Under the pieces are notes generated by a model. That model saw nothing but the letters and a program-made list of their open reading frames with translations, was not told the DNA's origin and made no database searches. The position numbers were made by a program, and so were the translations under genes. Shown here piece by piece: positions 8,922 through 18,750 of a stretch of DNA of 64,000 nucleotides. Positions within the stretch are counted from its first letter, which is position 1. Each line of letters starts with the position of its first letter. Location: the NCBI GenBank assembly GCA_026709065.1, contig JAPOTS010000136.1, forward strand, positions 1 through 64,000. The letters run 5' to 3'. Origin of the DNA: Bacteroidota bacterium (GTDB taxonomy: Bacteria > Bacteroidota > Rhodothermia > Rhodothermales > Bin80).

Positions 8922-11367
8922 GACGGAAATAACCGATCCATTCGTTTAGCCCTGTTGGAAATAATCCTCCATTCGGGTCAGCAGGATCATAGACTCTAAC
9001 GGCTAAATCAAAACGTGCAACAAGGTAAGCCCACGAAGCCCGCAATCCAACGCCCCAACCAACTCCGATTTCTTTATATAGATTTTGAAATACAAAACGA
9101 CCAGTTGGCTGATCAGAAGTCGTAGAAGAGAATCCGGGGTTGCGAGGGCCGAACCATACATTACCTGCATCGGTAAACGTTGCAAAAATCCAGTCGGCAT
9201 TCAAACGTTCTCTGATGATCGTGCGACGGAGTTCAACACTCGCCTCCAATTTGATATCCCCCCCAAGAAGGTTGGTTTCTCGTTGATTTGTCGTAAGTTG
9301 TCGGAAGGTTGTTGATCCGGGTCCTAATCCACGAAGAGTCCAGCCTCGGACACTTGAAGCGCCCCCGCTATAAAATCGATGAGTAAATGGGATGACTGTA
9401 GACTTTCCGATAGGGTGAGACCAGCCTCCAAGAATTTTTGTGGCTAATACAGTTCGGCTACTGAGCTGGGAATATTTTCGATAACTACTTACCAATCGGA
9501 CATACTGTCTGTAGTTCGCCTCGGATTCACTTCCTACAAATGAAAATAGGCGTAAACTCTGTTCTTGAGTCCCTGGGGTAAATACAAATCGATCAAGTAA
9601 GTAGGGAAATGTGCCCCCTAATTCAATACTTGTTTCAAAACTATAACCATCTTCTTTGCGAAGAGGGTTTCCCTTTTCAGATCGAAGAGTATATCGGATG
9701 GCATTGTTGATTTGGGGTTGGGTATAATCTTCAATGATTTGAGCTCTTTGGACTGGATCAATAACTCTGGATGATTCTTCGGTTCCCAGAATACGATTCT
9801 GGAAGATATTTTCAAAGCCACGCAGTGTATCAGGTTGGCTGAGGCTCAAATCTAGTAAATCAATGAATGATGTAAGGTGCTCTGTATGTTGTAATTCAAA
9901 TCGTATCCGTGCGGAAGCACGGCCACGAATAATAAGATTGAGATCTTCGCGTCGAGTCGTCAGGTATGTGAATGAGAATTGTGTTCTGGTTTGAATCAAG
10001 TCATCGGTGGAAATGAGTCGGCGTAGAGGAAATGTAAGGTAGGGTAGTCTCACGGTTGCAGAGACTTCGAATAGTGTAGATTGAAGAAAATCTCGGCCTA
10101 TATCAGCCGCTATGGAGCCCGTTGAATTAAGGCTCAGCACCTCACCATTGCCAAATAAATTCGCATTTTCGTAAGTCAATCCAAGTCCACCTCCAAGCTC
10201 ATTTGCAACATCGCTTAAGCCATCATTGCTTTGACGAACAAATGATGAGAGTAAAAATTGATGGCGTGGACGCGAGCGGACGAAGATTCGATGCGGAAGC
10301 AGATGATGATCTGGATCAAGTCGAACTATATTCGTAAATGTGAAAACCCCAGTTGATTCTAAGCGACGTTTTGTAGCTTGAATTTCTGACCAATTGTACC
10401 AGTTCCCAGGAGTGACATGAAGTGATTTCGTCAGTAGAGAGGTATTGATTTGTCGATCGCCTTGGATTGTAGATGTGATTAAAGCAGATGATAGTGTATC
10501 GACGGAGAGTGTGTCCATTCGGACGGGCACTGAAGATTCAGGACCATCAACATTAAAATAGATTGGACCAAAACGGTATCGTTCTCCGGGGCGGATACGT
10601 ATCTCAACCTGAAAAGAGTCGGAAGCAACTGGAGTGACAAGGGCACGGATTGAATCTCTGGTCACAGTTGCATAGCCTAAATTTTGAAGTAGATTCAAGA
10701 GCCGACGGCGCTCTTCAATTAACTGGCCCTCTCTAAATCGTTGGGGAATGGTTTTATAGCTAAGCAATGGTTGATTATTCAGCGGTGGATAGAGAGAAAA
10801 CTCAACAAGTTGTTGCAGTAGTGGGGGATCAAAGCGTTCAAGACCAGAATAAGAGATATGACTTACGACTGTGGCAGGCCCTTGTACGATGTGAAATGTA
10901 ACAATGACATGATCCTCAATCATTTCAATCTCTGATGTAATGTCTGATTGGAGATAGCCCTCTCTTTCAAAGAAAATTCGAAGTTGGTCTATATCAGAGT
11001 CAATCATTGTATGATTAAGCAGAGATGGAGGCTCTCCAATGCTCAGAAATGCTCGGCTAAGACGAGATCCTAATCTTCCAGATTCGCCAACCCGATAGAG
11101 CCAGAGCCACCACTTAAAGCCTTGAATTCCTAAGAATCGGCGATTTCGGGTGGTGCGGATATTACCTTGGAGGATTTCTTCAGGGAAATCGTAGGTACCT
11201 GAAAACCGGATCTCCTCAATTAATGGAGGATCAGAGGAAGGTTGAGCAAGGCTATCGGCTACTTGTAAAAAAAGCAACAGTGGAATTAGCAAACAGAGAT
11301 AGCGACACTCACTCGTCCATGAAATAAAAATCGTCGTCAGCGGTGGGATAGTCAGGCCATACTTCAT
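8905..11367 (-). CDS. TamA/BamA-like outer membrane protein (POTRA + Bac_surface_Ag barrel)
   Basis: Outer-membrane Omp85-family protein, likely in barrel insertion or translocation. A hydrophobic signal (LLIPLLLFLQVADSLAQ) is followed by POTRA-like segments (IEEIRFSGTYDFPEEILQGN; VSHISYSGLERFD; RYRFGPIYF) and then a long barrel domain with the family motif GGASSVRGW. The last residues YFRLGHAF end in Phe, as expected for a BAM-dependent barrel. The frame is open to an ATG at 11418. The ATG at 11367 is preferred but still gives a long leader that runs inside the DUF2795 gene. No ATG lies after that gene's stop, so the true start is uncertain. TamA-like is favoured over BamA because the barrel is atypical and no skp/lpx genes are adjacent. 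Confidence 0.82.
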   Translation of the reverse strand: MKYGLTIPPLTTIFISWTSECRYLCLLIPLLLFLQVADSLAQPSSDPPLIEEIRFSGTYDFPEEILQGNIRTTRNRRFLGIQGFKWWLWLYRVGESGRLGSRLSRAFLSIGEPPSLLNHTMIDSDIDQLRIFFEREGYLQSDITSEIEMIEDHVIVTFHIVQGPATVVSHISYSGLERFDPPLLQQLVEFSLYPPLNNQPLLSYKTIPQRFREGQLIEERRRLLNLLQNLGYATVTRDSIRALVTPVASDSFQVEIRIRPGERYRFGPIYFNVDGPESSVPVRMDTLSVDTLSSALITSTIQGDRQINTSLLTKSLHVTPGNWYNWSEIQATKRRLESTGVFTFTNIVRLDPDHHLLPHRIFVRSRPRHQFLLSSFVRQSNDGLSDVANELGGGLGLTYENANLFGNGEVLSLNSTGSIAADIGRDFLQSTLFEVSATVRLPYLTFPLRRLISTDDLIQTRTQFSFTYLTTRREDLNLIIRGRASARIRFELQHTEHLTSFIDLLDLSLSQPDTLRGFENIFQNRILGTEESSRVIDPVQRAQIIEDYTQPQINNAIRYTLRSEKGNPLRKEDGYSFETSIELGGTFPYLLDRFVFTPGTQEQSLRLFSFVGSESEANYRQYVRLVSSYRKYSQLSSRTVLATKILGGWSHPIGKSTVIPFTHRFYSGGASSVRGWTLRGLGPGSTTFRQLTTNQRETNLLGGDIKLEASVELRRTIIRERLNADWIFATFTDAGNVWFGPRNPGFSSTTSDQPTGRFVFQNLYKEIGVGWGVGLRASWAYLVARFDLAVRVYDPADPNGGLFPTGLNEWIGYFRLGHAF

Positions 11368-11530
11368 CCATGCTTTCGTATGGTTCTCCTTCGTCTTGTA
11401 ACTCACGGAGATTTTCAATCACTTCAAAGGGTGCCCCAGTTCTTTCAGCATAATCAAGTAGTTCGTCAAGGGTAGCAGGCCAAGGGGCATCCTCCAGAAA
11501 TGAAGCTAGTTCTAGTGTCCAGTATCCCAT
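11309..11530 (-). CDS. DUF2795 family small acidic protein
   Basis: Acidic protein of 73 aa with the DUF2795 core: WPATLDELLDYAERTGAP and VIENLRELQDEGE. It matches a widespread Bacteroidota/Rhodothermota small protein whose function is not known. The start MGYWTLELASFLED is typical. The 3' end overlaps the frame of the downstream TamA-like gene by at least 59 bp, so the two are probably translationally coupled. The length and motif are convincing despite the small size. Confidence 0.8.
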   Translation of the reverse strand: MGYWTLELASFLEDAPWPATLDELLDYAERTGAPFEVIENLRELQDEGEPYESMDEVWPDYPTADDDFYFMDE

Positions 11531-11612
11531 GTTTTCAGTAGTGTATGATTACAAATAATGGCTAATATACAACTTTTTAATGTAAACGATCATCAAATGA
11601 AGAGGAGTGATA

Positions 11613-12581
11613 TTAGTCAAGTGAAGGAAGGAAATTACGCGTCTGTGCATGTACAAGAAAATCACGATATTCATTTGGAGTCATGCTTGGTCCAAAGAAA
11701 TTTAGAGGATCTAAGGCATTGTTATTATGATCACGGACTTCATAGTGTACATGGGGGGCCGTACTTAATCCAGTATTACCGCTCAATGCAATCTGTTGCC
11801 CACGAAGCACTTCATCGCCCACCTTAAGATTAGAAATGGCCGAATTCAGATGTCCATAAAGAGTTTTGTAACCGGCATCAGGATGGTCAATGATAATATA
11901 ATTGCCGTAGCCAAAATCGTAATCAATGAGTTCAACAAACCCAGCACCAGTAGCATAAACAGGAGAGTTATTTGGAACAGAAATATCAACTCCTGAGTGC
12001 ATTCTACGATATTGTAAAATAGGATGAAGTCGGGATCCGTACGTAGAGGATAAATTCCCATGTGTAGGGCGAATCGTGGGAAGTTGATCCAATTGACGTT
12101 TCTTCTTTAAAACCAGGGGTTTTAAGTTTTCATAGCTTGAAATTTGAAGAGCAACCTTTCTCTCTAACTCATCAAGAAGTTCGGAGTGATTGCGCAAGAG
12201 AGTAGCCGTAGATTCACTGAATCCATCAAAGTGGTCATAAGGATCTATGCCACCAACGCCCAATTGAAGGACATCGCTGGGAATCTTGTCGGTCTGGAGA
12301 ATCAATCGATACAGTTCCTGATCAGTTTTTGCAAGGCCGTCAATTTGCTGTGAAAGATCGTTCACGCGTGAATGAGAAGTCGTTAACTCATCTTGTAATA
12401 CCTCATTCTCAGCAATCAAAATCTGCTCTTGGGGAGAGATAAATAACGTGTCAAGCACAAACCAACCCAAAGCAAAAAGCCCAAGCAATGATCCAAGAAG
12501 GATAGATAATTTTACAAGGCCCAGGGGCTTGAGGGTAAGTTCAAGGGTTACTGGATCAAATTCGTAAGTTCTATTGAACAT
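11613..12581 (-). CDS. M23 family metallopeptidase (LytM-type), membrane-anchored
   Basis: Murein endopeptidase or regulator of 322 aa. A single N-terminal membrane segment (about 24-48, LSILLGSLLGLFALGWF) is followed by a coiled coil (about 52-90) and a C-terminal LytM domain. The zinc ligands are visible: MHSGVDI supplies H-x3-D and PHVHYEV supplies HxH, so the enzyme should be active. The architecture resembles periplasmic peptidases anchored in the inner membrane. It lies downstream of a MoxR ATPase with a 139-bp gap. The second-strand frame at 11558-11827 is only a shadow. Confidence 0.9.
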   Translation of the reverse strand: MFNRTYEFDPVTLELTLKPLGLVKLSILLGSLLGLFALGWFVLDTLFISPQEQILIAENEVLQDELTTSHSRVNDLSQQIDGLAKTDQELYRLILQTDKIPSDVLQLGVGGIDPYDHFDGFSESTATLLRNHSELLDELERKVALQISSYENLKPLVLKKKRQLDQLPTIRPTHGNLSSTYGSRLHPILQYRRMHSGVDISVPNNSPVYATGAGFVELIDYDFGYGNYIIIDHPDAGYKTLYGHLNSAISNLKVGDEVLRGQQIALSGNTGLSTAPHVHYEVRDHNNNALDPLNFFGPSMTPNEYRDFLVHAQTRNFLPSLD

Positions 12582-12720
12582 AAATTATATAATTCGTCTA
12601 CACTCAAAAATATGCAAAATTTGCCTAATATACAAAATCCACAAATAATTCACAAATTATCAACATATCAACTGTAGCTGAACGTTGAGTTAAAGGTTAG
12701 TTATTGTTGATACTCATACG

Positions 12721-13716
12721 CTATGGGACTTCAATCGTGTCAAGGATTTTCTGAATGATCATTTCGGGTTCCATCTCTTCGGCTTCAGCCTCGTAGGTAA
12801 CTGTCACGCGATGTCGTAGTACATCCATAGAAATTGAGCGAACATCTTCTGGGGTTACATAAGCACGGTGATTCAAAAATGCATGAGCCCGCGCTGCAAG
12901 ATTAAGATTAATTGTAGCTCTGGGAGATGCACCATAATCAATCAGAGGTGCTAAGTCGGATAATTTGAATTGATCTGGTTCACGTGTCGCGATGACCAAA
13001 TCTACAATATAGCGTTCTACCCGTTCATCCATATAGAGTTCGTTGAGGACTAATCGGGCGGAGAGAATTTTTTCTGGAGTCGTGACTGGGTTGATTTCAT
13101 GGGATGGGCCTGTTCGAGCCATGCGGCGCATAATTTCCATTTCCTCTTCGTGGGAAGGGTATCCGACTTTAATTTTAAGCATAAACCGGTCAACTTGTGC
13201 TTCTGGAAGTGGGTAGGTTCCTTCCTGTTCAATTGGATTTTGAGTTGCCAGTACAAGAAAAGGTTCTTCTAGTTGGAAGGTCGTTTCTCCGATTGTAATT
13301 TGCCGTTCTTGCATACTTTCAAGCAATGCACTTTGAACTTTAGCTGGAGAGCGGTTCACTTCGTCTGCTAAAACGATATTTGAAAATAGCGGCCCTTTTT
13401 TAATGGAAAAATTTCCTGTTTGTTGGTTATAGATCAGCGTTCCCAATAAATCAGCGGGGAGCAGGTCAGTTGTAAACTGGATGCGTTGAAAATTTCCCCC
13501 GATGGCTTTGGCCAAGGAACTGACTGTCAATGTTTTGGCAAGGCCTGGTACGCCTTCAAGTAAGACATGCCCTGAAGCGAGCAACCCAATCATCAGGCGT
13601 TCAACCATGTAGCTTTGCCCCACGATGACACGTCCAATTTCTTGGCGTAGATCGTCCACAAATGCGCTTTCGATACGAATGCGTTCGCTCACCTGAGTAA
13701 GGTCAAAGTTATTCAT
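12721..13716 (-). CDS. MoxR family AAA+ ATPase
   Basis: MoxR-type AAA+ ATPase of 331 aa. The Walker A is the MoxR variant GVPGLAKT, Walker B is NIVLADEVNRSPAKVQ, sensor 1 is FLVLATQNPIEQEGT, and the C-terminal lid follows. MoxR proteins are chaperone-like and usually sit next to DUF58/von Willebrand factor genes that are their partners. Here the neighbours are fmt upstream and an M23 peptidase downstream, with no DUF58 or vWA gene, so the partner is not in view. A second paralogue occurs at 40043-41053. Confidence 0.92.
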   Translation of the reverse strand: MNNFDLTQVSERIRIESAFVDDLRQEIGRVIVGQSYMVERLMIGLLASGHVLLEGVPGLAKTLTVSSLAKAIGGNFQRIQFTTDLLPADLLGTLIYNQQTGNFSIKKGPLFSNIVLADEVNRSPAKVQSALLESMQERQITIGETTFQLEEPFLVLATQNPIEQEGTYPLPEAQVDRFMLKIKVGYPSHEEEMEIMRRMARTGPSHEINPVTTPEKILSARLVLNELYMDERVERYIVDLVIATREPDQFKLSDLAPLIDYGASPRATINLNLAARAHAFLNHRAYVTPEDVRSISMDVLRHRVTVTYEAEAEEMEPEMIIQKILDTIEVP

Positions 13717-13757
13717 AGAGTCATAAAAAAGAATAATCGGCAGTTAACAAAGATTCT

Positions 13758-14687
13758 CTAATCATGTTCACTTAGCATGGATCCTATCGAAATAGGATTT
13801 CCATTAAGAAACTCTTTAGCTGAGAGTACGCGTTGCCCTGGTGCCTGTAAATGTGTAATTTCAAGGGCACCAGCTTGACATGCAACAATCAACTGGCCGT
13901 CGGATTTCAGGACTGTACTTGGTAGGCCGATTCCATCAGAGATTTTAGTGCCTAAAATTTTTAAGGTTTTAGCATTCCATCGAGTCCAAGCACCGGGATA
14001 GGGAGAGAGTCCACGGCAGTGATTGTGAACTTGCTGTGATGATTGTCGCCATTGAATTTGACAATCTTCACGAAAAATTTTGGGTGCACTCGTTGCTAGC
14101 GTATCATCTTGAATCTGTTGAGTTAGTTGTCCTTTAACGATTCTACGTGTTGTTTCAACGACTGCACGCGCGCCCAGTTGTGCGAGGCGGTCGTGGAGGC
14201 TACCTGCTGTTTCATTTGGTGGGATAGTGGTTGGCCACTGTAGTATGACATTCCCAGTGTCAACTTTGTCTTTGATAAAGAAGGTAGTAACACCAGTTTT
14301 GATTGCACCCGCCATAATAGCCCGATTGATGGGGGCTGCGCCTCGAAATTTGGGGAGAAGAGAAGAATGAAGGTTGAAGGCTCCAAGTTTAGCAGAAGAA
14401 AATACTTCATGTGGTAGAATACGGAAAGCGACCACGACTTGAATATCGCATTCTAAGGAGTGAATTTGATCAATAAATTCAGGATCCTTTACAGATTGAG
14501 GCTGAATGATCGTGTCAATTCCCAGGCCCTGGGCTACATCTTTGATGGCTGTGGGTTGGAGCTTACGGCCGCGCCCGCGGTGTCGGTCTGGTCCGGTCAC
14601 TACTGCCAACGGATGATAGCCTGCGTCTACCAATGCTTCTAACGACGGCACTGCAAATTCAGGAGTCCCCATAAAGATCAATCGCAT
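13758..14687 (-). CDS. fmt: Methionyl-tRNA formyltransferase
   Basis: Transfers a formyl group from 10-formyl-THF to initiator Met-tRNA. The 309-aa length is normal. The N-terminal domain begins MRLIFMGTPEFAVPSLEAL, and the formyltransferase signature appears as FNLHSSLLPKFRGAAPINRA with the catalytic Asp in DKVDTGNVI. The C-terminal OB-like domain has CRGLSPYPGAWT. The gene is 41 bp from the MoxR gene downstream. No def (deformylase) gene is adjacent, although the pair is common elsewhere. Confidence 0.95.
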   Translation of the reverse strand: MRLIFMGTPEFAVPSLEALVDAGYHPLAVVTGPDRHRGRGRKLQPTAIKDVAQGLGIDTIIQPQSVKDPEFIDQIHSLECDIQVVVAFRILPHEVFSSAKLGAFNLHSSLLPKFRGAAPINRAIMAGAIKTGVTTFFIKDKVDTGNVILQWPTTIPPNETAGSLHDRLAQLGARAVVETTRRIVKGQLTQQIQDDTLATSAPKIFREDCQIQWRQSSQQVHNHCRGLSPYPGAWTRWNAKTLKILGTKISDGIGLPSTVLKSDGQLIVACQAGALEITHLQAPGQRVLSAKEFLNGNPISIGSMLSEHD

Positions 14688-14947
14688 ATCAGAAAAAATG
14701 TATGATGGTCAATAAAGGTTGGATATTCAGCAATACGTTAGAGTCATAGGTAAAACAATCAAGGTATCAAGAAATTTACCCACCCATCAATTCTGAGTAT
14801 TGTATTCTTGGGTCACGCGTTATAATATTTTTCAAGAGAATAGCTTGAAATCTATTTGGAATTCATAATCAATAATGAAAGAGATAGGGTAGTTCGTCCA
14901 AGAATTTAATTGTCATACTTCTGACAGATTTACAACATACATCAACG

Positions 14948-15901
14948 TTATATCACGGATAATGCCTCTACAAAACGCTGTCGGTCAAAAATTTGAAGAT
15001 CGTCAATGCCTTCACCGATCCCGATATATTTGACGGGTATTTTGAACTCATTTGAAATGCCAATGATAATTCCACCTTTTGCAGATCCATCTAATTTTGT
15101 AACAATTAAGCCGGTCACATCAACGCTTCGGGTAAACTCTTGGGCTTGTCTGACTGCATTTTGACCAATTGTTGCATCAAGCACTAACAGCACTTCGTGT
15201 GGTGCGCCGGTTAATTGCCTCCCCATCACTCGTTTGATTTTTGAAAGTTCATCCATGAGTCCAGTCTTGGTATGAAGGCGGCCTGCAGTATCAATGATGA
15301 CAACATCCGAAGAGCGACTCATGGCAGATTGGACAGTATCATAAGCGACGGCGGCAGGATCAGCACCATGTTTTTGTTTAATGATTTCAGCACCAGCTCG
15401 ATTAGCCCAGACTTCAAGTTGTTCAATTGCAGCAGCTCGAAACGTGTCTGATGCTCCAATGAGTACACTATGACCAGCTTCAGAGTAACGCCATGCAAGT
15501 TTTCCAATGGTTGTGGTTTTGCCTACCCCATTAACTCCTACGATCATAATTACATATGGGGATTGGGGTAAAGGGGTAAGAAAATCTGCAGGGCGATCGA
15601 TTTGATTCTGTTCTAATAGCTCTCTAATTTCTTGATGAATCAAACGTTGTAATTCTTCGGATGAGGTATATAGATCATGTGCAGCTCGTTTTTGAATTCG
15701 CTTGATAATTTCCAATGTTGTATTGATGCCGACATCACTGGTGACAAGTGCTTCTTCAATTTGGTCAAGGATGTCATCATCAATTTTACGTTTCCCCTTA
15801 AATAGCCGTCCTAGTTTTCCAAATAATCCTTTGCGGGTTTGTTCTAACCCAGACTCCAAACGCTCCTGCTCTGTATTTTTTGATGACTTGAAGAATTTCA
15901 T
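14948..15901 (-). CDS. ftsY: Signal recognition particle receptor FtsY
   Basis: SRP GTPase that docks ribosome-SRP complexes at the membrane. The 317-aa product has the NG domain only, with a short basic N-terminus and no long acidic A domain. GTPase motifs are all present: G1 GVNGVGKTTTIGKLAW, DTFRAAA, G3 IDTAGRLHTKTGLMDEL, G4 TKLDGSAKGG and the GIGEGIDDLQIF end. It overlaps the upstream pgsA by 4 bp, so the two are likely co-transcribed. A long 260-bp gap separates it from fmt. Confidence 0.96.
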   Translation of the reverse strand: MKFFKSSKNTEQERLESGLEQTRKGLFGKLGRLFKGKRKIDDDILDQIEEALVTSDVGINTTLEIIKRIQKRAAHDLYTSSEELQRLIHQEIRELLEQNQIDRPADFLTPLPQSPYVIMIVGVNGVGKTTTIGKLAWRYSEAGHSVLIGASDTFRAAAIEQLEVWANRAGAEIIKQKHGADPAAVAYDTVQSAMSRSSDVVIIDTAGRLHTKTGLMDELSKIKRVMGRQLTGAPHEVLLVLDATIGQNAVRQAQEFTRSVDVTGLIVTKLDGSAKGGIIIGISNEFKIPVKYIGIGEGIDDLQIFDRQRFVEALSVI

Positions 15902-16440
15902 CTTTGTGCTGGATTGTTGCGTAAATCCTTGAGGCGAATTGCATAAATGAAAAGGGAGAGGATTAGAAGCCCTAAAGAGCCATAGATTGAAGAATATAGT
16001 ACCACGGCATCAGGTTTTAACAATGCAAGTAGAAATGTAATTGCAATACCCGTTGTAGTGGCTTTTCCAATGAAATTGCTCATGCGGATACGCCCTAACT
16101 TGTGAGTTAACAATACACCCCCACCAGCGATAAGTAGATCTCTTAGGACGATTGTACAGACAAACCAGAAGGGTAGTAACTCTGCCGAGAGGAACGCGAT
16201 TGCAACAACTGTAACAGAAATTTTATCGGCGAGCGGATCAAGAATCTTGCCCCAGCCTGAGACGGTATTTGTAAGTCTTGCAATCAAGCCATCAAGCCAA
16301 TCGGTCAAGCCAGCAATCAGAATCAGGCTTAAACTCCAAACAATCGGGCCGTCTGTAACAACTAGTATTGCAACAGCGATGGAAAGAGGCACGCGCACAA
16401 TACTTAAGAAATTGGCAACCGTCCAGAAAGACCCCAGCAT
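15898..16440 (-). CDS. pgsA: CDP-alcohol phosphatidyltransferase (PgsA-like)
   Basis: Integral membrane phospholipid synthase of 180 aa with about five hydrophobic segments. The CDP-alcohol phosphotransferase motif D-x2-D-G-x2-A-R-x8-G-x3-D-x3-D is complete (DWLDGLIAR ... GWGKILDPLAD). Size and motif fit phosphatidylglycerophosphate synthase, although the phosphatidylserine or cardiolipin variants of the family cannot be excluded. It is the first gene of the pgsA-ftsY pair with a 4-bp overlap. Confidence 0.85.
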   Translation of the reverse strand: MLGSFWTVANFLSIVRVPLSIAVAILVVTDGPIVWSLSLILIAGLTDWLDGLIARLTNTVSGWGKILDPLADKISVTVVAIAFLSAELLPFWFVCTIVLRDLLIAGGGVLLTHKLGRIRMSNFIGKATTTGIAITFLLALLKPDAVVLYSSIYGSLGLLILSLFIYAIRLKDLRNNPAQR

Positions 16441-16818
16441 GTAGTAGAAATATATTACAGATAATGGAAATACGTTCTACTGATTTAAGTTTTAAATGTG
16501 CGTTTAATCATGAAAGAACTATGCGCATTTCAAAACAATCAAATAAGTGGATTGGAATCTTCAATTGATCATGACAGTCATGGTATTTTCAAAACTTATC
16601 AGCGTAGATATTATTCCCAGATAAATATTAGGTTAATTTCACAATAGGGACGATATTTATGCTGAGTATCAACTTCATAAATGTGACATGATAAAAATAT
16701 ACGGGATTGATTGGATCATAATCAATCTCTAATCATGATGATTCGGAAACCTTTTTACCGAAGAATGTCTGGCGAATTTTGGCCAGTTCACACATCCGTT
16801 ACTAGAAATGCAGAAAGA
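16441..16818. other. Intergenic, about 380 bp; nothing recognised
   Basis: AT-rich stretch between pgsA and the end of the extended HNH reading frame. No credible open frame or RNA motif is seen. It should carry the promoter of pgsA-ftsY at its left end, but no consensus is clear. Confidence 0.5.
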
Positions 16819-18750
16819 TTAAGGAGTATTAACTGTAGTGGTACAATTTTCGAGTAGAACCTTTACCGCTTGTTGCTCAGCATAGTCCATCGTTAATCTC
16901 CATTTATTTTTCAGCTCAACCCATCGGCCTGTATATTGGCAGTGATAATCTGAATTAGGGGGGAGCCAGTGAGCGGGATCTCAACTTCCTTTTGATAGAT
17001 TTACACTGGCATAAACAGGAATTAAGACTCCATTTTCACTCAGATCATTTCCAAAAGAATAGCGTGTACTATCATTCCATTTTGCCCCACCACTGCGATG
17101 CGCCTCGGCAAGAGGAATGAAATGATCAATATTTATGTTTGATGGATCTGTAATGAGAGTGTCCAGATATGGATCATACCATTGACCTCCAATAACAAAG
17201 CAACCGCTTTCATCAAGACTTGCATCAACGAGGCTCCGAGCGACTAAAACTTCATGGCGGGTGTTTTGGCAATCGTTATCAAAATCCAACCAGCCTCCAT
17301 ATAGGCTTCGTTGGTAGGGGAGGGCGGAGATATGAACCTTCGATGTGTCAGGGGGAATGAATAAAGGATCTTCGGAATGGGTAGATTTGGTGTTGGTTTC
17401 TGCACAAAATCCAGATTGTTGAAGATCACTTAGCATTGTATCATTGATTCCATACACATCCAAAAGTGCTTCCATAGAGGAGAATGGTCCAAAATGATCA
17501 CGATGGTCAATGATAGATTGAGCACTGGCTGGGTCAATGCCATCTACAAGTTGAAGAGTAGTTGAATTAGAAGAATTGATATTTTCACAAGGGGTAACAG
17601 ATCTACTATAATCAGTTAACGCCCCGTATGTCTGACGGTCAGGATCATCCCTTTCGTGATTAGATGCTCGGACACAAAAGTTAGCGCTGCGAAAATTCTC
17701 CAAGGTTGATTCTCCGATTCCGTTAACACGAATCAATTCATCAAGAGACTGAAATGGGCCATTTCTGTCACGATATTCAATAATGGTATGGGCTTTTGCT
17801 GCGCCTATTCCACGGACGCGTTGTAATGCAGAAGCAATGGTAGTATTGATGTCATCGCAATTGTTATCCATGGTGGACGAAGAGTGATTTGTTGTTTCAC
17901 TACTGGATTCGGAGTGTCCATTGGTGTTGATTTGATTTAGAACACAAAAACCTGCCTTGCGAAATTTCTCAAGTTTCGCAAAACCAATGCCTTTGACATT
18001 GGTCAGTTCATTGAGAGATTTGTAGGGGCCATTTTCATTGCGGTAATTAATGACTGCCTGAGCTTTGACAGCACCGATTGTTTTGACCCTCTGCAGATCA
18101 TTAACATTGGCCGTATTCATATCTATGCAATCTTCAACGGAATCACTAGGATCGTCACTATATGGGGGTGTCTGAGGTTGATTCTCACCGTCATCCTTTC
18201 GCACACAAAAGTCAGCGATGCGAAAAATTTCAACTGTTGCTGCCCCGATCCCTTTCACGTTAGCTAATTCGTCGAGTGATTGAAATGGTCCATTTTGGTC
18301 ACGGTAGGCAATGATTCTTAATGCTTTCGCACGACCGATTCCTCTGACTCTCATTATCACCGAAGCACTGGCGATGTTAATGTCCTTACAGTCAAACTCG
18401 GCCCGATAGATGGACGGTATCTCAAACTGAGATATCGATACATGTCCGTCCACGGATGCTTTGATAATCCAAGTGTGGTTTGATTGAAGTGCGATAAGCA
18501 GATCAGATCGGGAGATGTCACAACGCTTAAATTGGGCGGCATCCATGGGCATATGCCAATCAATACAGAGTGATTTAGACTTCTCTACATGGGAAACATC
18601 ATGGATCCAATTATTCCTTAATCCAAGAAGTGTTGAAGTCTCAAGTAGGGAGTTAGCAGTGGTCTGCAGTGTAAAGGATGCCCATGAAATTATCAGTAAG
18701 ATTAAGGACTTCATCAAATATCCTAATGTTCTAATCGTTGATTTATTCAT
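16819..18750 (-). pseudogene. Secreted protein with four HhH (ComEA-like) repeats and HNH nuclease domain, interrupted by in-frame TGA
   Basis: The frame starts at 18750 with a signal peptide (MKSLILLIISWASFTLQTTANS, about residues 13-34). Four helix-hairpin-helix modules follow at about 121-182, 208-269, 298-359 and 388-449, with core motifs such as RVRGIGAAKAHTII and NVKGIGFAKLEKF. An HNH domain of the DUF1524/GmrSD-C kind begins near 478 (SLYGGWLDFDNDCQ, NIDHFIPLAEAHRSGG). A TGA at 16981-16983 ends the open frame at 589 aa. The same frame then continues 53 codons with exactly the rest of the domain (DPAHWLPPNSDYHCQYTGRW ... VKVLLENC) to a TAA at 16819. The TGA sits where family members have a basic or polar residue between KG[SD] and DP, so it is most simply a CGA to TGA change. 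Possible role: extracellular DNA processing or uptake. Strong as a homology call, uncertain as to whether it is still functional. Confidence 0.8.
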
